DNA of 64,000 bases from Prorocentrum cordatum (taxonomy: Eukaryota; Sar; Dinophyceae; Prorocentrales; Prorocentraceae), in assembly GCA_963575745.1 (NCBI GenBank), contig CAUYUJ010009868.1, forward strand, positions 20,610 to 84,609, in the 5' to 3' direction. Made by a program: the position numbers and the translations under genes. Shown in pieces: positions 1 through 10,125 of the stretch. The notes below the pieces were generated by a model, which was not told the origin of the DNA, searched no databases, and saw only the letters and a program-made list of their open reading frames with translations. Numbering within the stretch: position 1 is the stretch's first letter; every line of letters starts with the position of its first letter.

Positions 1-2
1 TC

Positions 3-164
3 TTGGCGGCGGCGGACTCGCTGGCGAAGCTCGAGGTCCAGAGGCAGGAGGCGGCGGCGATCCAGGCGAACACGGGCAAGGCCATGGGCAAAGGCAGGCG
101 TGGTAACGACCTCGGTAGGAGCGGCAAAGGTGTGGCTGCAACTGGAGGCTTTTCGCAGAATTGA
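3..164 (+). CDS. 3' end of an unknown ORF, cut by the window start
   Basis: A reading frame open from the window edge encodes 53 residues and ends at a TGA at 162-164. It begins LAAADSLAKLEVQRQEAAAI, an Ala/Glu/Gln-rich helix, and continues into a Gly/Arg/Lys-rich tail (GKGRRGNDLGRSGKG). It may be the C-terminus of a gene or of a mobile-element protein starting upstream. I recognise no domain and see no start codon inside the window. The tail is low in complexity, so chance openness is possible. Confidence 0.25.
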   Translation: MAAADSLAKLEVQRQEAAAIQANTGKAMGKGRRGNDLGRSGKGVAATGGFSQN

Positions 165-176
165 CGAGCTGATGGC

Positions 177-1430
177 GTGCTTTGCGAGCCTCCGCCCGCT
201 GTGATCAGCATGGTGGCGGACAGTTCGCTCGCGGCCTCGTCTCCTAGCGAGGCGGCCAATTCGTCCCATTCGATCAAAGGTACTATTAGCGCGTTCGTTT
301 ACGCAAGTATGAAAACGCTTGGGGGCAAGGCGTGGAAGTTCCTGATGATAGGCATGTACGACTACGTCAGCTTAGTGGTGACATGCGTCATGAATTCGTT
401 GCTCACGTTTCGGGATAAGAAGGCCAGTGCTCAGGGATATCGCAGTGTCGCCAGAACAAACAATCTTTTTGACGCCATGGTTTCGAGGAGCAACGAGGGT
501 AGGGAGTGGTTCTTGGCCAAGAATGATTTTACTATCGAGCCGATGTGCACAAACATGCGCGCTCGTGCCGAGCTTCGGGCTGCAGGTCATGCGCAGTGCG
601 ATGGGTTTCAAGTATCTCGCGCCCACCAGCAGGGCTGCAGCATCGTGATTGTGCTCTTCTAAGGTCTGCCAGGAGGGAAGGCCGCGCGATTTCAAGAGCT
701 TGGTGCCATCGTCAGTTTCATGCACTTGCCTCGAATCATGATTTGCGACTTTACCGCCAAGGATGCCGCAATGCAGCAGTCCACATGTCCGTCCAAGTTG
801 AAGTGTGGTCTTATTGCCGTCGCTGGTGATAATGTTGCTGCTGCGTGCGAGGCAGGGTCCGGAGGCTCGGTCATCGATTGCGCCATCTGCAGCAGCCCGG
901 CGCGTTCCTTCATCGGCAGCTGCAAGGGCGTCGCCAGGGTAACATGGAATCCTTGTCGGTCTTCAGGAAGAGCTCAGGTCGTCAGGGCAGCAGTTGATCG
1001 CGCGGCATCTTGAGTTGCCGATGGCTCTTCCGCAGTCCGTGCGGCCCATGGCGCAGTCGACTCCCTGCTCGAAGTCTAGTATCTTCCGCCGGAAAAAAAT
1101 GGAAGGGTATGTCTAAGGTCAGAATTATTCAATCGCTTCGCTCATTCCGCCGGCCCATATTGCGCACCGCGGTCGACTGGCTGAGAGGTCGTTGGCAGTC
1201 CTGCACCCTCTTCATAGGCCCATTCACGTACTCCCTGTCGCAACTTGTCTGAGCCGAATCGAAGGCGCGCGGTGCCATGGCGGATCTTGCGTTTCGGACA
1301 GCGGCCGCTCGCCACCCGCGAAGTTGATGGAAGCGTTGCCCAGGGATGAAATGCGTTCAACCAAGAGCGAGCTAAACATTGACGCAGGAGTGTATTTGTC
1401 ATCGCCAAGAATGAGCTGGACTGGCCCTGC
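177..1430. other. unassigned sequence, no recognisable gene
   Basis: Several short overlapping ORFs occur on both strands, the longest 161 codons at 177-662 (+). None shows a recognisable domain, periodicity or relict spliced leader. The base composition is more even than in the flanking GC-rich repeats, so decayed coding sequence is possible, but I cannot assign it. Confidence 0.3.
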
Positions 1431-1435
1431 AGCGA

Positions 1436-1720
1436 TATTTGGGGCCTCTTGGGGGTATTTTTTGGGCCTCTTGGAGGCCTCTTAGGGGCCTCTTGGGGGC
1501 ATCCTGGGGTTCCTTGGCGGCGCCTTGCGGGCCCCTGCAGCCTCTTGGGGGGCTCTTGGGGGCCTCTTGGGTCAGGAGGGGGGTCGGTCGATTGCGCCCC
1601 TCCATTCGGGGGCCGCGATCCTCGTGAGGGGTGTCGAAAAATTGCCCGGTCTGGCATCTCTGATCCGAGTGCCCCAGGGGTGTCCCGGGGGTCTCCCGGG
1701 GTGCTTTTCGTCCGGGGACC
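1436..1720 (+). repeat. degenerate GGCCTCTTGGGG-type tandem repeat
   Basis: The motif GGCCTCTTGGGGG and variants recur every 12-18 bp (for example GGGCCTCTTGGAGGCCTC). Read on the minus strand it gives a meaningless Pro/Lys/Arg-rich protein (PRGPQEAPKRP...). The same family recurs at about 6955-7325, 22380-22870 and 51405-51850, always with the plus-strand G-rich orientation, so it is a dispersed repeat and not a gene. Confidence 0.75.
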
Positions 1721-1746
1721 CCCGGGGGCGGCCCCGTGCGCTCGAA

Positions 1747-2036
1747 CTAGAATATTGTTAACCAGTTGCCGAAGATCTTCGCGCGCCCTCGGCCCGTTGG
1801 GCCGGCGAATTTGGGAAATGCAATTAGGTCGCCCGCGCGGAGATGGGGCGCCGGGGGGGTGGCATCGAGGCCGACGCGGTCAGCGAAGCCAGCGCCACGG
1901 GGCGCGGCCAGGACCATTTGGAAGACCCGTTGGTCTCTGGGGAGTCGTTCCAGCAGGCCCAGTTCGATGGCGCCTTTGAGGGCGAGGAGGGTTCGGGCCC
2001 AGAAGTCGGCCCTTCCGCCCGCGCGCGAAACTAAGT
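1747..2036 (-). CDS. possible exon of an unknown minus-strand gene
   Basis: On the minus strand about 95 codons read with a strong preference for C-ending codons and varied composition, including the runs WARTLLALKGAIELGLLERL and DLIAFPKFAGPTGRGRA, to a TAA at 1747. Upstream on that strand lies ...AACAACAG, a plausible AG acceptor at about 2037. The open frame runs further (to about 2715), but that part is low-complexity Arg/Ala/Pro and probably chance. I recognise no family. A 64-codon plus-strand ORF lies opposite, so strand assignment rests only on codon choice. Confidence 0.3.
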
Positions 2037-2414
2037 CTGTTGTTTCATGAGGTGGAGCTTTCGGCGTTGTCCGTGAATTCGCCCGGGAATTCGTCCGAGG
2101 TCGCCCTGCCGAGGAGCCTTGCGCCCCCTCGGAGGGCGTTCCTGGGTTCGGGCGCGGGCTTGGCCTTCCGGCTTGTGATCGGCTGTCAGCCCGCCCCCCC
2201 TCCTGAGCTGAGCAGAAGCGCGGGGGGATGATGGCGCGGCGGATCCCGTTGAGTTCTCTGTTCTTGATTAGCTTTGGAAGAGGCGTCGGAGCGAGATCGG
2301 CTTCGCCCCTGCCGAGCAGCGCCCCCGCGGCCCCCCTCGCCTCCTCCGTTGACTTTTGGCCTGCCGACGTTTTGGTTCTTGCCTCGCTGAGTTCTGCGTG
2401 CCGCGTGGGCGCGC

Positions 2415-2972
2415 GTGGCTGAGGCCGCGCTGCGGCGCGCCAGCGGGGGCGGGCGCTGTCTGGCCGCGACCGCACTTGCGGGGCTAGTATCGCGGAAAAG
2501 TCAGTTCGCCAAGCGACGGGCGTCGCCGTCGCGCGATGCGAACTCATGTTGGCGGTTGCGCGTGCGCGCCTGGTTGCGCGACTTGGCGAGGCGCGTGGGT
2601 CGCCTGAACGGGCGGCGCCATCGCGTGTATTTGATCGAGGCCATCGGCAGCTTCGCAGAGGAGAATCCGCAGCAGGCGCGCGCAGATCTGAGAGCGCGCG
2701 CAGGCGGCGGTCCATCGCGGGAGCGGCGCCCGCCTTTCTTCGAGGAGTCTGAGCTCTACTCGTTCACTCAGCGAGCTGAGCGCGTTTCAAGGCCGTGTCA
2801 AAGGCGGGCGGTCGCCGCCTCGCCGCGAGAGTTTTCGTCGTGGAAGGAGACCCTTGCGTCGATGCGGCCGAGGCGGGAACAAAAACGCATCGAAGGCGGG
2901 CCCATGACCAGGCTTGAAGTCGCCGACGATTGCGAAGTGCTCGCCCCCCCCCCCCCCCCCGTGGCGTGCGTC
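2415..2972 (+). pseudogene. possible upstream part of the LINE-like element
   Basis: This 186-codon frame (for example WLRDLARRVGRLNGRRHRVY) runs into the C-run at 2947-2960. Downstream of that run the coding signal continues in another frame as a reverse transcriptase. The most economical reading is that one ORF was split by slippage in the C-run. There is no recognisable endonuclease motif. The link to the reverse transcriptase rests on adjacency and orientation only. Confidence 0.35.
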
Positions 2973-3588
2973 TGATGCCGACGCAGAGGAGTTGCAGGCG
3001 TGTTTTCGGGGAGTCAAGGGGCGCGCGAAACTCGCATCCGCGCCGCCAATGGCGGGGCCTTGTATCTGGAAGGTGGCTCGCGCCACGAAGGCGACCGCGT
3101 GCGTGGGGGTTGGCCGCCTCGACCCCGCGGACTTCGAGCGGTTGCCCTTGGCCGCGCCAGACGAGCTCGCAGCGCTGTGCGGGGCTGTTGAGGAAGGCGC
3201 TGCGCGGCCGCATCAGGTGCTGCCGGTGCCTGCGCGGCTGCTGCTGAAAAAGAGCGAGGGCGACCGCGTCGTTGGCCTCTGCGCCATGTTTTGCAGAATA
3301 TGGTCACTGTTGAGGGGGCCATGCGCGGTCGACTGGGGCCATGCCGCGGCGCCCAGTTGGGGCGCCGCTGTCAGGGGCGACGCTGCCCTCCGAGAGGCGT
3401 TCGTCAGGGCGCTTCAAGAGGCAGCGGAGGTCCGACCGATTTTTCGTGGAGGAAATGCCCGTGCTCCCGACCAGTGGTGCCCAGAAGAGCTGATGCTTCT
3501 ACTGGATGACGCCCTCGTAGTGCTGATTCGCATCTGCGCCGCGGCTGATCAACGCGGCTGGCCGCGTCAACTCCTGCAGTGGGGGTAA
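2914..3588 (+). pseudogene. non-LTR (LINE) reverse transcriptase, N-terminal fragment
   Basis: A 224-codon frame shows the N-terminal signature of dinoflagellate LINE reverse transcriptases. First comes a helical linker (RLDPADFERLPLAAPDELAA, about residues 68-87). Then follows the motif 0/1 block LLLKKSEGDRVVGLCAMFCR, equivalent to the LLPKPxGxRPIxLLPxxYR block of the family, followed by IWSLLRGPCAVDW. The canonical Pro in LLPK and the RPI are altered (LLLKK, RVV), suggesting decay. The frame begins just before a C-run that offsets it from the upstream ORF and stops before the catalytic FADD region. Such an enzyme copies its own RNA at a nicked target; this copy cannot be functional as read. 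Confidence 0.6.
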
Positions 3589-4148
3589 GTGCACCGTCCC
3601 AAGGATGAATCTGCAACCGCGCCGGTGCTGACGCGACTACGTCCTATGTCGATCGCGAGTGCGATTGTCAGGGTCTGGCATCGCTAGAGAGCGGCTCAGC
3701 TCACTGAGTATCTTCAACTTGCCTTCCATGACGCGCAGGGCGGGGGGGTGAAGGGCCGCGCTCTAGAGCAACTCATCGAGCCATGCCTTTTCCCGCGCGA
3801 GGAGACGATCGCTGCAGACAAGCTAGACGAGACGTTTGAAGCTACGCCAGGACAGTGAGCTCTCCTTCAGCTGCGCTGGGGCGAGCTGCTCGTCGCATCT
3901 TGGGACTATGAGTCGGCCGTTGTCTGGGTCCCCCCGCGCTTGGTCGGCGCGGCGCGGCGGCGCTCGGGCGCCCCGCGTAACGCCACCAACGGCATCGCGT
4001 TCATGTGGGGGCACCGGGAACGCCGGATTGAGCTTGGCCCCTTCATCTCCGACCAATCTCTACTCGTCTCTAACAGCCTGCCTCGAGGTGACCCCGTCGC
4101 TATGCTGGCGATGTCTACGATTCTTGTGAGACCCCTGCGCAGAATTTG
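3589..4148 (+). pseudogene. probable decayed continuation of the LINE reverse transcriptase
   Basis: No single frame is open, but at 3940-4148 a 69-codon frame ends with SLPRGDPVAMLAMSTILVRP. The RGDP resembles the QGDP/AGCP motif-B block that lies C-terminal to the catalytic FADD in LINE reverse transcriptases, at a plausible distance and in the same orientation as the upstream fragment. I could not find an intact FxDD. The assignment depends on this one motif and on context. Confidence 0.3.
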
Positions 4149-4265
4149 AAGCGTAGCTCCGACCGCTACGCGTTGCTCTTGCGCGGGCGACCAGACAGCT
4201 ATGACCGGTGCAACAGAAGATATGCGTCGCGCGCAGAAGGAATGGGACCGCCTAGGAAAGTCTGA

Positions 4266-4712
4266 CGGCTTCGCGGACCAACCGCGCCAAGAAGCAAAGC
4301 TTGATATTGGCCTCCAGCCAGTGCCGCCGATCCGGGGGTCTCCGGATTCGGTGATCTTCGCGGCTCCGTGGCCTCCTCCCTCCTCGGTTCATCCGGCCCT
4401 CTTTCTTCTCCCCGGTTATCGTTGCCCCCCCCCCCGCTCGCCCCCGCGCTTCCATGGTTTTCGGGGGCGCTTTTCGGAGCTGGCGTGCCCTGTTTGGGAG
4501 GGGGGGCGCTCTTGGAGTCGTCGGGGGCGGCTTTTGGAGCTGACGTGCCATCTGGGGGGGTGCCTGGAGCGGTCCCAGGGGGGTCCTGGGAGGGTTCCGA
4601 GGGGGGGGCCCCCTGGGGCGGTGGCGGCTAGATCTGGGGGGGGTCCTGGGCCCCCCCGAAACGCGTCGGGGGTGTCTGGCGGCTTTGCGAACCAACCGCG
4701 CCAAGACGCAAA
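4266..4712 (+). repeat. 33-bp direct repeats flanking a 0.38-kb G-rich segment
   Basis: GGCTTCGCGGACCAACCGCG and the following bases (4266-4298) recur with a few substitutions at 4681-4713 (GGCTTTGCGAACCAACCGCG...). The segment between them starts with a copy of the double-hairpin repeat and continues with C-runs and GGGGGCGCTTTTGGAGCT-like repeats. It may be an insertion flanked by a duplication, or the two ends of a small element. Confidence 0.5.
4308..4347 (+). repeat. double-hairpin dispersed repeat, copy 1
   Basis: Sequence TGGCCTCCAGCCAGTGCCG followed by CCGATCCGGGGGTCTCCGGA. It holds two adjacent short inverted repeats, TGGC...GCCA and ATCCGG...CCGGAT. Related copies occur at 6192-6234 and 24807-24846, and a degenerate one at about 38347. 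This copy is not next to a GAT microsatellite. Confidence 0.6.
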
Positions 4713-6190
4713 GGTTTCTTATCTGCCCAGACAGATGTGCTGCTGCTCAGCTGGTTGGGATGAGCACGAGGATTTTCGGACTGGATCTTAATCTCCACGG
4801 GGCCGGGTTGGCGCCGCAAGTTCGAGGAGGGGTGCGCGCGACTCCAGCGTGTCGCCTCCATGCCTCTGCCGCTGCGACTGCGGCGGCTTGCGGTTGCTGC
4901 GATGGCAATGCCTGCGTCGACACGGGCGCTGGTTCTCACGCCACCTACGGAGCAACAGCCACCGGCAGTTGGCGCGACGGGCGGTCTCCCCGAGGACCCA
5001 GGACTACTCCGCACGCCTTTCGTGGGGCGTCAGGCAGACGTGCGGTGCCACCTGTGCTGGCGATCCCTGCAGCTGCTCCGATGCCGGCTGCGTCGGCAGG
5101 GCCAAGATGCCCTCGCCTTTTGGGGGCGCGCTGTCACGGGTGCACAAGCGAAGGGGCCGATCCACGCTTGCAGAGCTGATCTGGCCACCGTTGGCGCCGG
5201 GCAGGACGGCGGCTGGGAGTGGGCGGGGCCTCAGGGAAGCCTCCGGCTCACCGACGGGGCGGGCAAGCAGCTGCGCGATTGTCGCCTGATCCTCCGATCT
5301 ACTGAATGGTCCGTGTTGCAGAACAGGACTCGCCGGAAGAGCCCTCTGGCGGCGGGCGCTCCTCTCCGGGCGGCTGCCCGCGGGCCGTGCCGCCCAGGAT
5401 GCGCTGCGTGCCGCTCTAGACGTGGCTTCGCACGCGGCACTGCGAGGGCGCGTTGTGTCAGGCGCCCCTCTGCAATCACGCGCGGCAGTGGGGGCGTCGA
5501 ATGCTTGCGGCCGCAGCCGCGGGCCGCGCGTGCCTGCGCTCGAGCGCCGCTGCTGGGGATGTTCTGCCGGCTCTGCATCTCGGGAGGGGAAGTCCATTGC
5601 TCCATTGCCGCAGAGGGGGTCGCAACGTAAACGGGGCCACAATCGTCGGGGACTCGTGTAACATTGGAACGGCACGTGTTGCAGTGCATTGCTATGGTTC
5701 TGCAGGGATGGACCGCTCCCAACCGGCGGTCGCCGAGGTCATCCCTCGTGGCGCTCTACGACGAGCGCCTCTGGTTCCACCTCCAGGGCGCTTCAAGAAG
5801 AGGTTGGCCTCGTCCTCTTCGCCCCTCCTGGGATTGAGGTTGGGGCTTCTAGCGGCGTTCTATGTTTGGATGTGTTGCAATGTATGGCGCCTCGGCCCCT
5901 CGGTCAAATCGGGGCGCGGGCGCCCCCCTTGCGCTTTGCGCTTTCGGCGGTGCAGGGCCTGAGATCAGGCGCCAGATTTGCCGAGGCAGGGGGTTCTTCA
6001 CTCTTCAGAAGGTGCGTGCTGCTCGCCCCAGGATGCGGCGTCGTGCCAGGGTCGGCGACCTTTCTCAGTGATCGGTTGGGTCGAGAGCTTTGGTTCGGTG
6101 ACAGTTGATTCGGAGTTTCTTTCGAATGTGCCGTGGACTGCGCGAGGTCGAGCTGGGAGTTGCTAAGAAGAAAGAACATTGTGTATATTG
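4713..6190. other. GC-rich sequence with overlapping ORFs, no recognisable gene
   Basis: ORFs of 150-256 codons overlap on both strands (the longest is 4860-5630, +), all Arg/Ala/Cys-rich. That is what GC-rich DNA gives by chance. I see no domain, no tandem structure and no relict spliced leader. A decayed gene cannot be excluded. Confidence 0.35.
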
Positions 6191-6191
6191 T

Positions 6192-6350
6192 GCTGGCCTC
6201 TGGCCAGCGCCGCTGATCCGGGGCGCTCCGGATCGTGGTGAGGAGGATGGCGACGATGATGATGGTGACGAAAGCGAGGATGATGATGGTGATGGTGATT
6301 TTCATGACATTGAAGATGATTATACTGATGCATTAGATGGTGCTGATCAT
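6192..6350 (+). repeat. double-hairpin repeat, copy 2, followed by a GAT-rich microsatellite
   Basis: TGGCCTCTGGCCA is a perfect 5-bp-arm inverted repeat. It is followed by ATCCGGGGCGCTCCGGAT, a 6-bp-arm inverted repeat with a 6-nt loop. Within 10 bp begins an imperfect (GAT)n tract (about 6237-6350). The same order, hairpins then GAT, is seen at 24807-25082. Confidence 0.7.
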
Positions 6351-6687
6351 GTCAATGGCCATGGTGAGGAGCACGACGGTTGCGATGAGGGCTCCGGGGG
6401 GGGGGGGGGCGGTCGAGAGGTCCAGCGGCCTGCGTTCTGCAATCGAGCCGCTGGGTGTCTGGGGTCTTGCATGCCTTGTTTCCTGTCCCGATCCACCCAT
6501 CGTCTTTTCTTTTCCAAACTTGTCGATTGTTCCTGCGACGGGCCTCCTTCGCGCATTCGAAGTTCTCTTGCCGTCTGCAGGGAGGTCGCTGGTCCGCGTG
6601 AGCCTGTGATGTGCTACCATGGTAATTGTCGCTGCCGCTGCGGCTGTTGCCGTCGGTCGACGAGGGGCGCGGGCGGGAGGGCGTCAT

Positions 6688-6865
<178 letters not shown>

Positions 6866-6954
6866 GCAGAGCGCGTCGGGGGCGTGGAGGGAAATAATTC
6901 CTGCCCGCGCACGCACGCATTAAACAGTTAAGAGAACATGCAGTGTTTTTTTTT

Positions 6955-7325
6955 ACCTTTTCGGAGCTTTCTTGGGGAGGTGGTGGGGCTCCTGGGGAGA
7001 CTCGAAAACATCTCGGTTCGTGCTCGGGCCATCTTGGGCGTCTCGGGCCGGTTTTTCAGTGATTCGGGGCTGTTGTGTGTCGTTGTGAGGGCTTTTTCGG
7101 ACCCTGCTGGCCCGTCGTGGACCCTCCTCGGGCTGTGCAGAGTTATGCGGGAGTATTCCGGGGGCCCCAGAGGGCGCGCGGAGAGGCCCGAGAGATTTGA
7201 ATGTTTGGGGTCCGAGCCCACGAAGGATCCGCTTGCTTGGGGGCTGAGGCTCGGGAAGCGTCTTGGGGCTCGTTTTTGGGGGCCTGTTGGGGCCTCCTGG
7301 GGGCGTCTTGGGGCCTCTGCTGTGC
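6955..7325 (+). repeat. GGCCTC/GGGGCCTCTTGG-type repeat, second cluster
   Basis: A looser version of the 1436-1720 repeat, for example TTGGGGGCCTGTTGGGGCCT at about 7275-7295. It includes unique-looking interludes such as the 7120-7210 segment. Confidence 0.55.
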
Positions 7326-7329
7326 AGGG

Positions 7330-8049
7330 TCCGCAGTCGTTCGCCCGACCGTGCGCGCGCGCTCCAGTGGCGCCCGCTCTAGCGGCCGTCGGCGCCCTCA
7401 TCCTCCTGATGCGGGGGGGCCAAGGGCCCCTCCATGGCGGGTCAATAGACCTGGCGCCCCCCCCGAGGAGGTGGCGTCAGCGGGGGCGCCCGCCTCAGGG
7501 GGAACAACCTCACGATGAATATCCAGAAGACTAAATGCAGCGCCTCGTTGGCTACTCGGATGCTGGATTGGCTCGCCAGTGCAAAGGCCCAGATGCAATG
7601 CAATGCTGGTTGGGCCAGGGTTAGGCTGGGCGCCAGATTCGTCATTGGTATTCCCTTCGCAAGGTTGATCGACATGAAGAAGGCATGGTCATTCGCGCAG
7701 AAAGGACAGGGGCTGTCAAATCACAAGAAGCCCTCGTCAAGCGCGACCTCGAGAGGGCCATCATCGAGAAACGAAAGCTTTCCAGAGGCGTTGCTCGCAC
7801 ATGTCCCGATTGCGCCGACCGCGAGCTTGGCTGCCCCATGAGACGCCCATCAAGAAGCCTTTTTTTTTTTTCGCAAGACACCGTGGGTTTGGTCTCATGG
7901 TGATGGTCGGGGTTACTGCGTCGATCCGAACACAGCGCCATGGGGGGGGGGAGTTGACGGAAAACGATTGCAACCATGCCACAGCCGAAGAAATATCCCA
8001 ATCTATGAAGATATGGAAACACCTTTCACCTCCTAATTAGTTAAAAGTA
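7330..8049. other. no gene seen; possible 5' flank of the Copia element
   Basis: No domain or repeat is recognised beyond a T-run (7860-7871). If the Copia element has a 5' LTR it should lie around here, but I could not match any segment of this stretch with the sequence after the element's last stop (21929 onward). Confidence 0.3.
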
Positions 8050-8958
8050 TTGCATCGTGAGTGGGGTGCGGGGAAACCTGCTTCGCGCAAACCAGAAGAA
8101 GGCGACCAAGATGGAGCTGATGAAGCGGAAGATATGGCCGAAGCGGTAGACCCCACGGCAGCAGCTCCTGCAGGGTACGCCTCAGACTACTCCAACGCCC
8201 TCAGTTGTATACCGTGCTGGGTCTGTAGGCTGGATAAAGGCCAGGATAAAACGGGGCTTAGCTCTGCCAAATATCACTTGACCGTGATGGGAGAGGCCAC
8301 TATCGGTAGTATGGCACTCAGAAAGCCTGATGGGGCATACCTTAATTCTGACAGAGGGCCTGTGCGATTTGGGCCATGCATGTTGGGGCAACGGCTAAGG
8401 CGCCTCCTCCCAAGCCGAATACAGATCCGCCCGTTCATATTTCTCCATCTTCGGATTCGTCGAGTCAATCTAAGTCACTCGGACCTGAACAGCTCAGACC
8501 ACCGCCCAAACAGAAGAAGAGGAAAAGCCCCGATGATCCCAATCCTGGAAATAGCAAACAACAATGACCTGCGGGGCAACCTGCTGATCGACGTCGATTC
8601 AGAGGACCAACAGTGGCCGCCGCAGCAGCTGCATTTTCAAGGCACCAGCACTCCTACTCCGGAGGGCCCTGTGCCACGTCGCGGACAGGACTGGCTGGGC
8701 GCCGACGCTGGGTGGGTCATCAAGGGATGCTTCTTCAACGCGGCGTGCTATCGGCAAGATGTTATTGGAAACTGCATCAAAGGCATCAGGGGCAGCTCCC
8801 AAAGACAAGACATACGAGTACTACAACATCAAGGAGAGGAAACGCCCGAATTTCGACATCAGCACCCCGCCAAGGACTCCTCGGGCGCCCAGGGGATAGG
8901 CAGGCGCTGCCTCGTCGTCGGCGGGCGCTCGCGCGCCCGCAGCATCGGCAGCAGCTAA
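8050..8958 (+). pseudogene. Copia element, N-terminal polyprotein region (uncertain)
   Basis: Three frames overlap here. A 302-codon frame spans the segment, and a second carries a more protein-like Pro/Ser/Lys stretch at 8376-8567 (PPKPNTDPPVHISPSSDSSS). Copies of the GCGGGGCAACCTGC motif at 8068, 8571 and 8966 tie the segment to the retrotransposon downstream. In the 8571 and 8966 copies the frame reading AGQPA is the one used by later domains. I cannot identify a capsid domain. The start of the element is not defined. Confidence 0.35.
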
Positions 8959-8986
8959 GAGTTCTGCGGGGCAACCTGCTCTTACT

Positions 8987-9463
8987 TTGGAAATGCCCGT
9001 TGAATGCCGGCAGTATTGGGGCTGTTTACGCACTTCCAGGCGTATGAAGATCAACCCAGCATATCACCCCAATTATGATGACGGGTCCGATCGATACATT
9101 GTGGTGGAATTCGATCTACAGGATACCGCCGTCATTGCCGATAAGGGCGCTCATGCGCGCCAGGTTGTACGCAATATCTTGCGTAGACGTCCAGCGCTCA
9201 CGTATTTGTCAGAGAAGTCCGACTTGATGGAGATCTGCTCAGAATGGCTTGCGACTGCTATTCGTCACGAACCATTTCACAACGACCATCTCTCTGATAG
9301 GTTTCTGCGACCAGTGCCGTCTTTCGACGAATTCGATGGATGGGTGGAGCTCTCAGAGCTGCTCAACCAGTGGGCACCTGAGGGATATGATCGTTGCCGC
9401 CTAAACACCTGGAGGTTGTCCGGCGTTATCTCAGCAACCGCCATTGGGCATGCCAAGCATTGA
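8987..9463 (+). pseudogene. Copia element upstream region with a helix-turn-helix-like segment
   Basis: A 158-codon frame has normal protein composition: VVRNILRRRPALTYLSEKSD, then LATAIRHEPF and DEFDGWVELSELLNQW. The RHEP...DGWVELSELL pattern weakly resembles the N-terminal winged-helix part of Tpt1/KptA RNA 2'-phosphotransferases (RHDP...DGWVxxDELL), but the spacing is longer and no catalytic region follows. A second related block (SANDIVTLAGRNGRIPSTRI) lies at 9806-10048. Position and orientation suggest it belongs to the retroelement, possibly the Gag-like part. The function is unproven. Confidence 0.4.
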
Positions 9464-10048
9464 CTGTGCTGAACTTGATTGGCATGGTCGACAACGCTGG
9501 GATGCAGAAAATCCGGCTCCATATCAATAAGTGTAAGTACGCTGCTGAGATGTGCGAGACATTTCACACGCCCAAGTAATGGACACATCAGTCTTGGGAT
9601 AAAATGCTTTGAATCATTGTATATGAGGATGGCAGATTTGATTATACCAGGCGCACCTTGTTAAATTATTCATGGTACCCGGTGGGAAACGAATGTATTT
9701 CGCATTGGGCTGTCATGCCGTGCCGACGACACAATCGAGAGAAAAGGCAGACAGTTTGTTCATGCTTGGCCATATCTACCGGGTTACAACAGAATCCAGT
9801 CCGGCATGCGCGTCGACTCCGAGGTATTGATTATGGTTAGTCTGAAGAACTTGCTTCGGGATAATATGGCTACTTGGCGCTCAGCGAATGATATAGTAAC
9901 GTTGGCAGGCCGGAACGGCAGAATTCCTTCGACTCGCATCGTCCAGCTTATGGGTATTCTTCCCAGCGACAAGTGCAGGTACAACCGCGTGGGACATGTA
10001 TGGATCAATCCCCTGTTGGGACAACGATCAGAAATATCCGAACAGTGA
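9394..10048 (+). pseudogene. continuation of the element's upstream region, frameshifted
   Basis: Two further protein-like segments continue on the same strand in other frames: 9394-9579 (LNLIGMVDNAGMQKIRLHIN) and 9806-10048 (ANDIVTLAGRNGRIPSTRI ... NRVGHVWINP). Between them (9580-9800) no frame stays open. These look like pieces of one decayed ORF split by frameshifts. No known domain was assigned. Confidence 0.35.
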
Positions 10049-10125
10049 TCTTTCTATCGACGACATGTACGAATTTCAAGAGGATGCATCATCGTTGAAA
10101 GATTGGTTTATTTCCCCCCTATAAT

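Noticed and set aside
3404-3616. Minus-strand ORF opposite the LINE reverse transcriptase
   Set aside because: It is a shadow of the plus-strand RT frame, which carries recognisable motifs.
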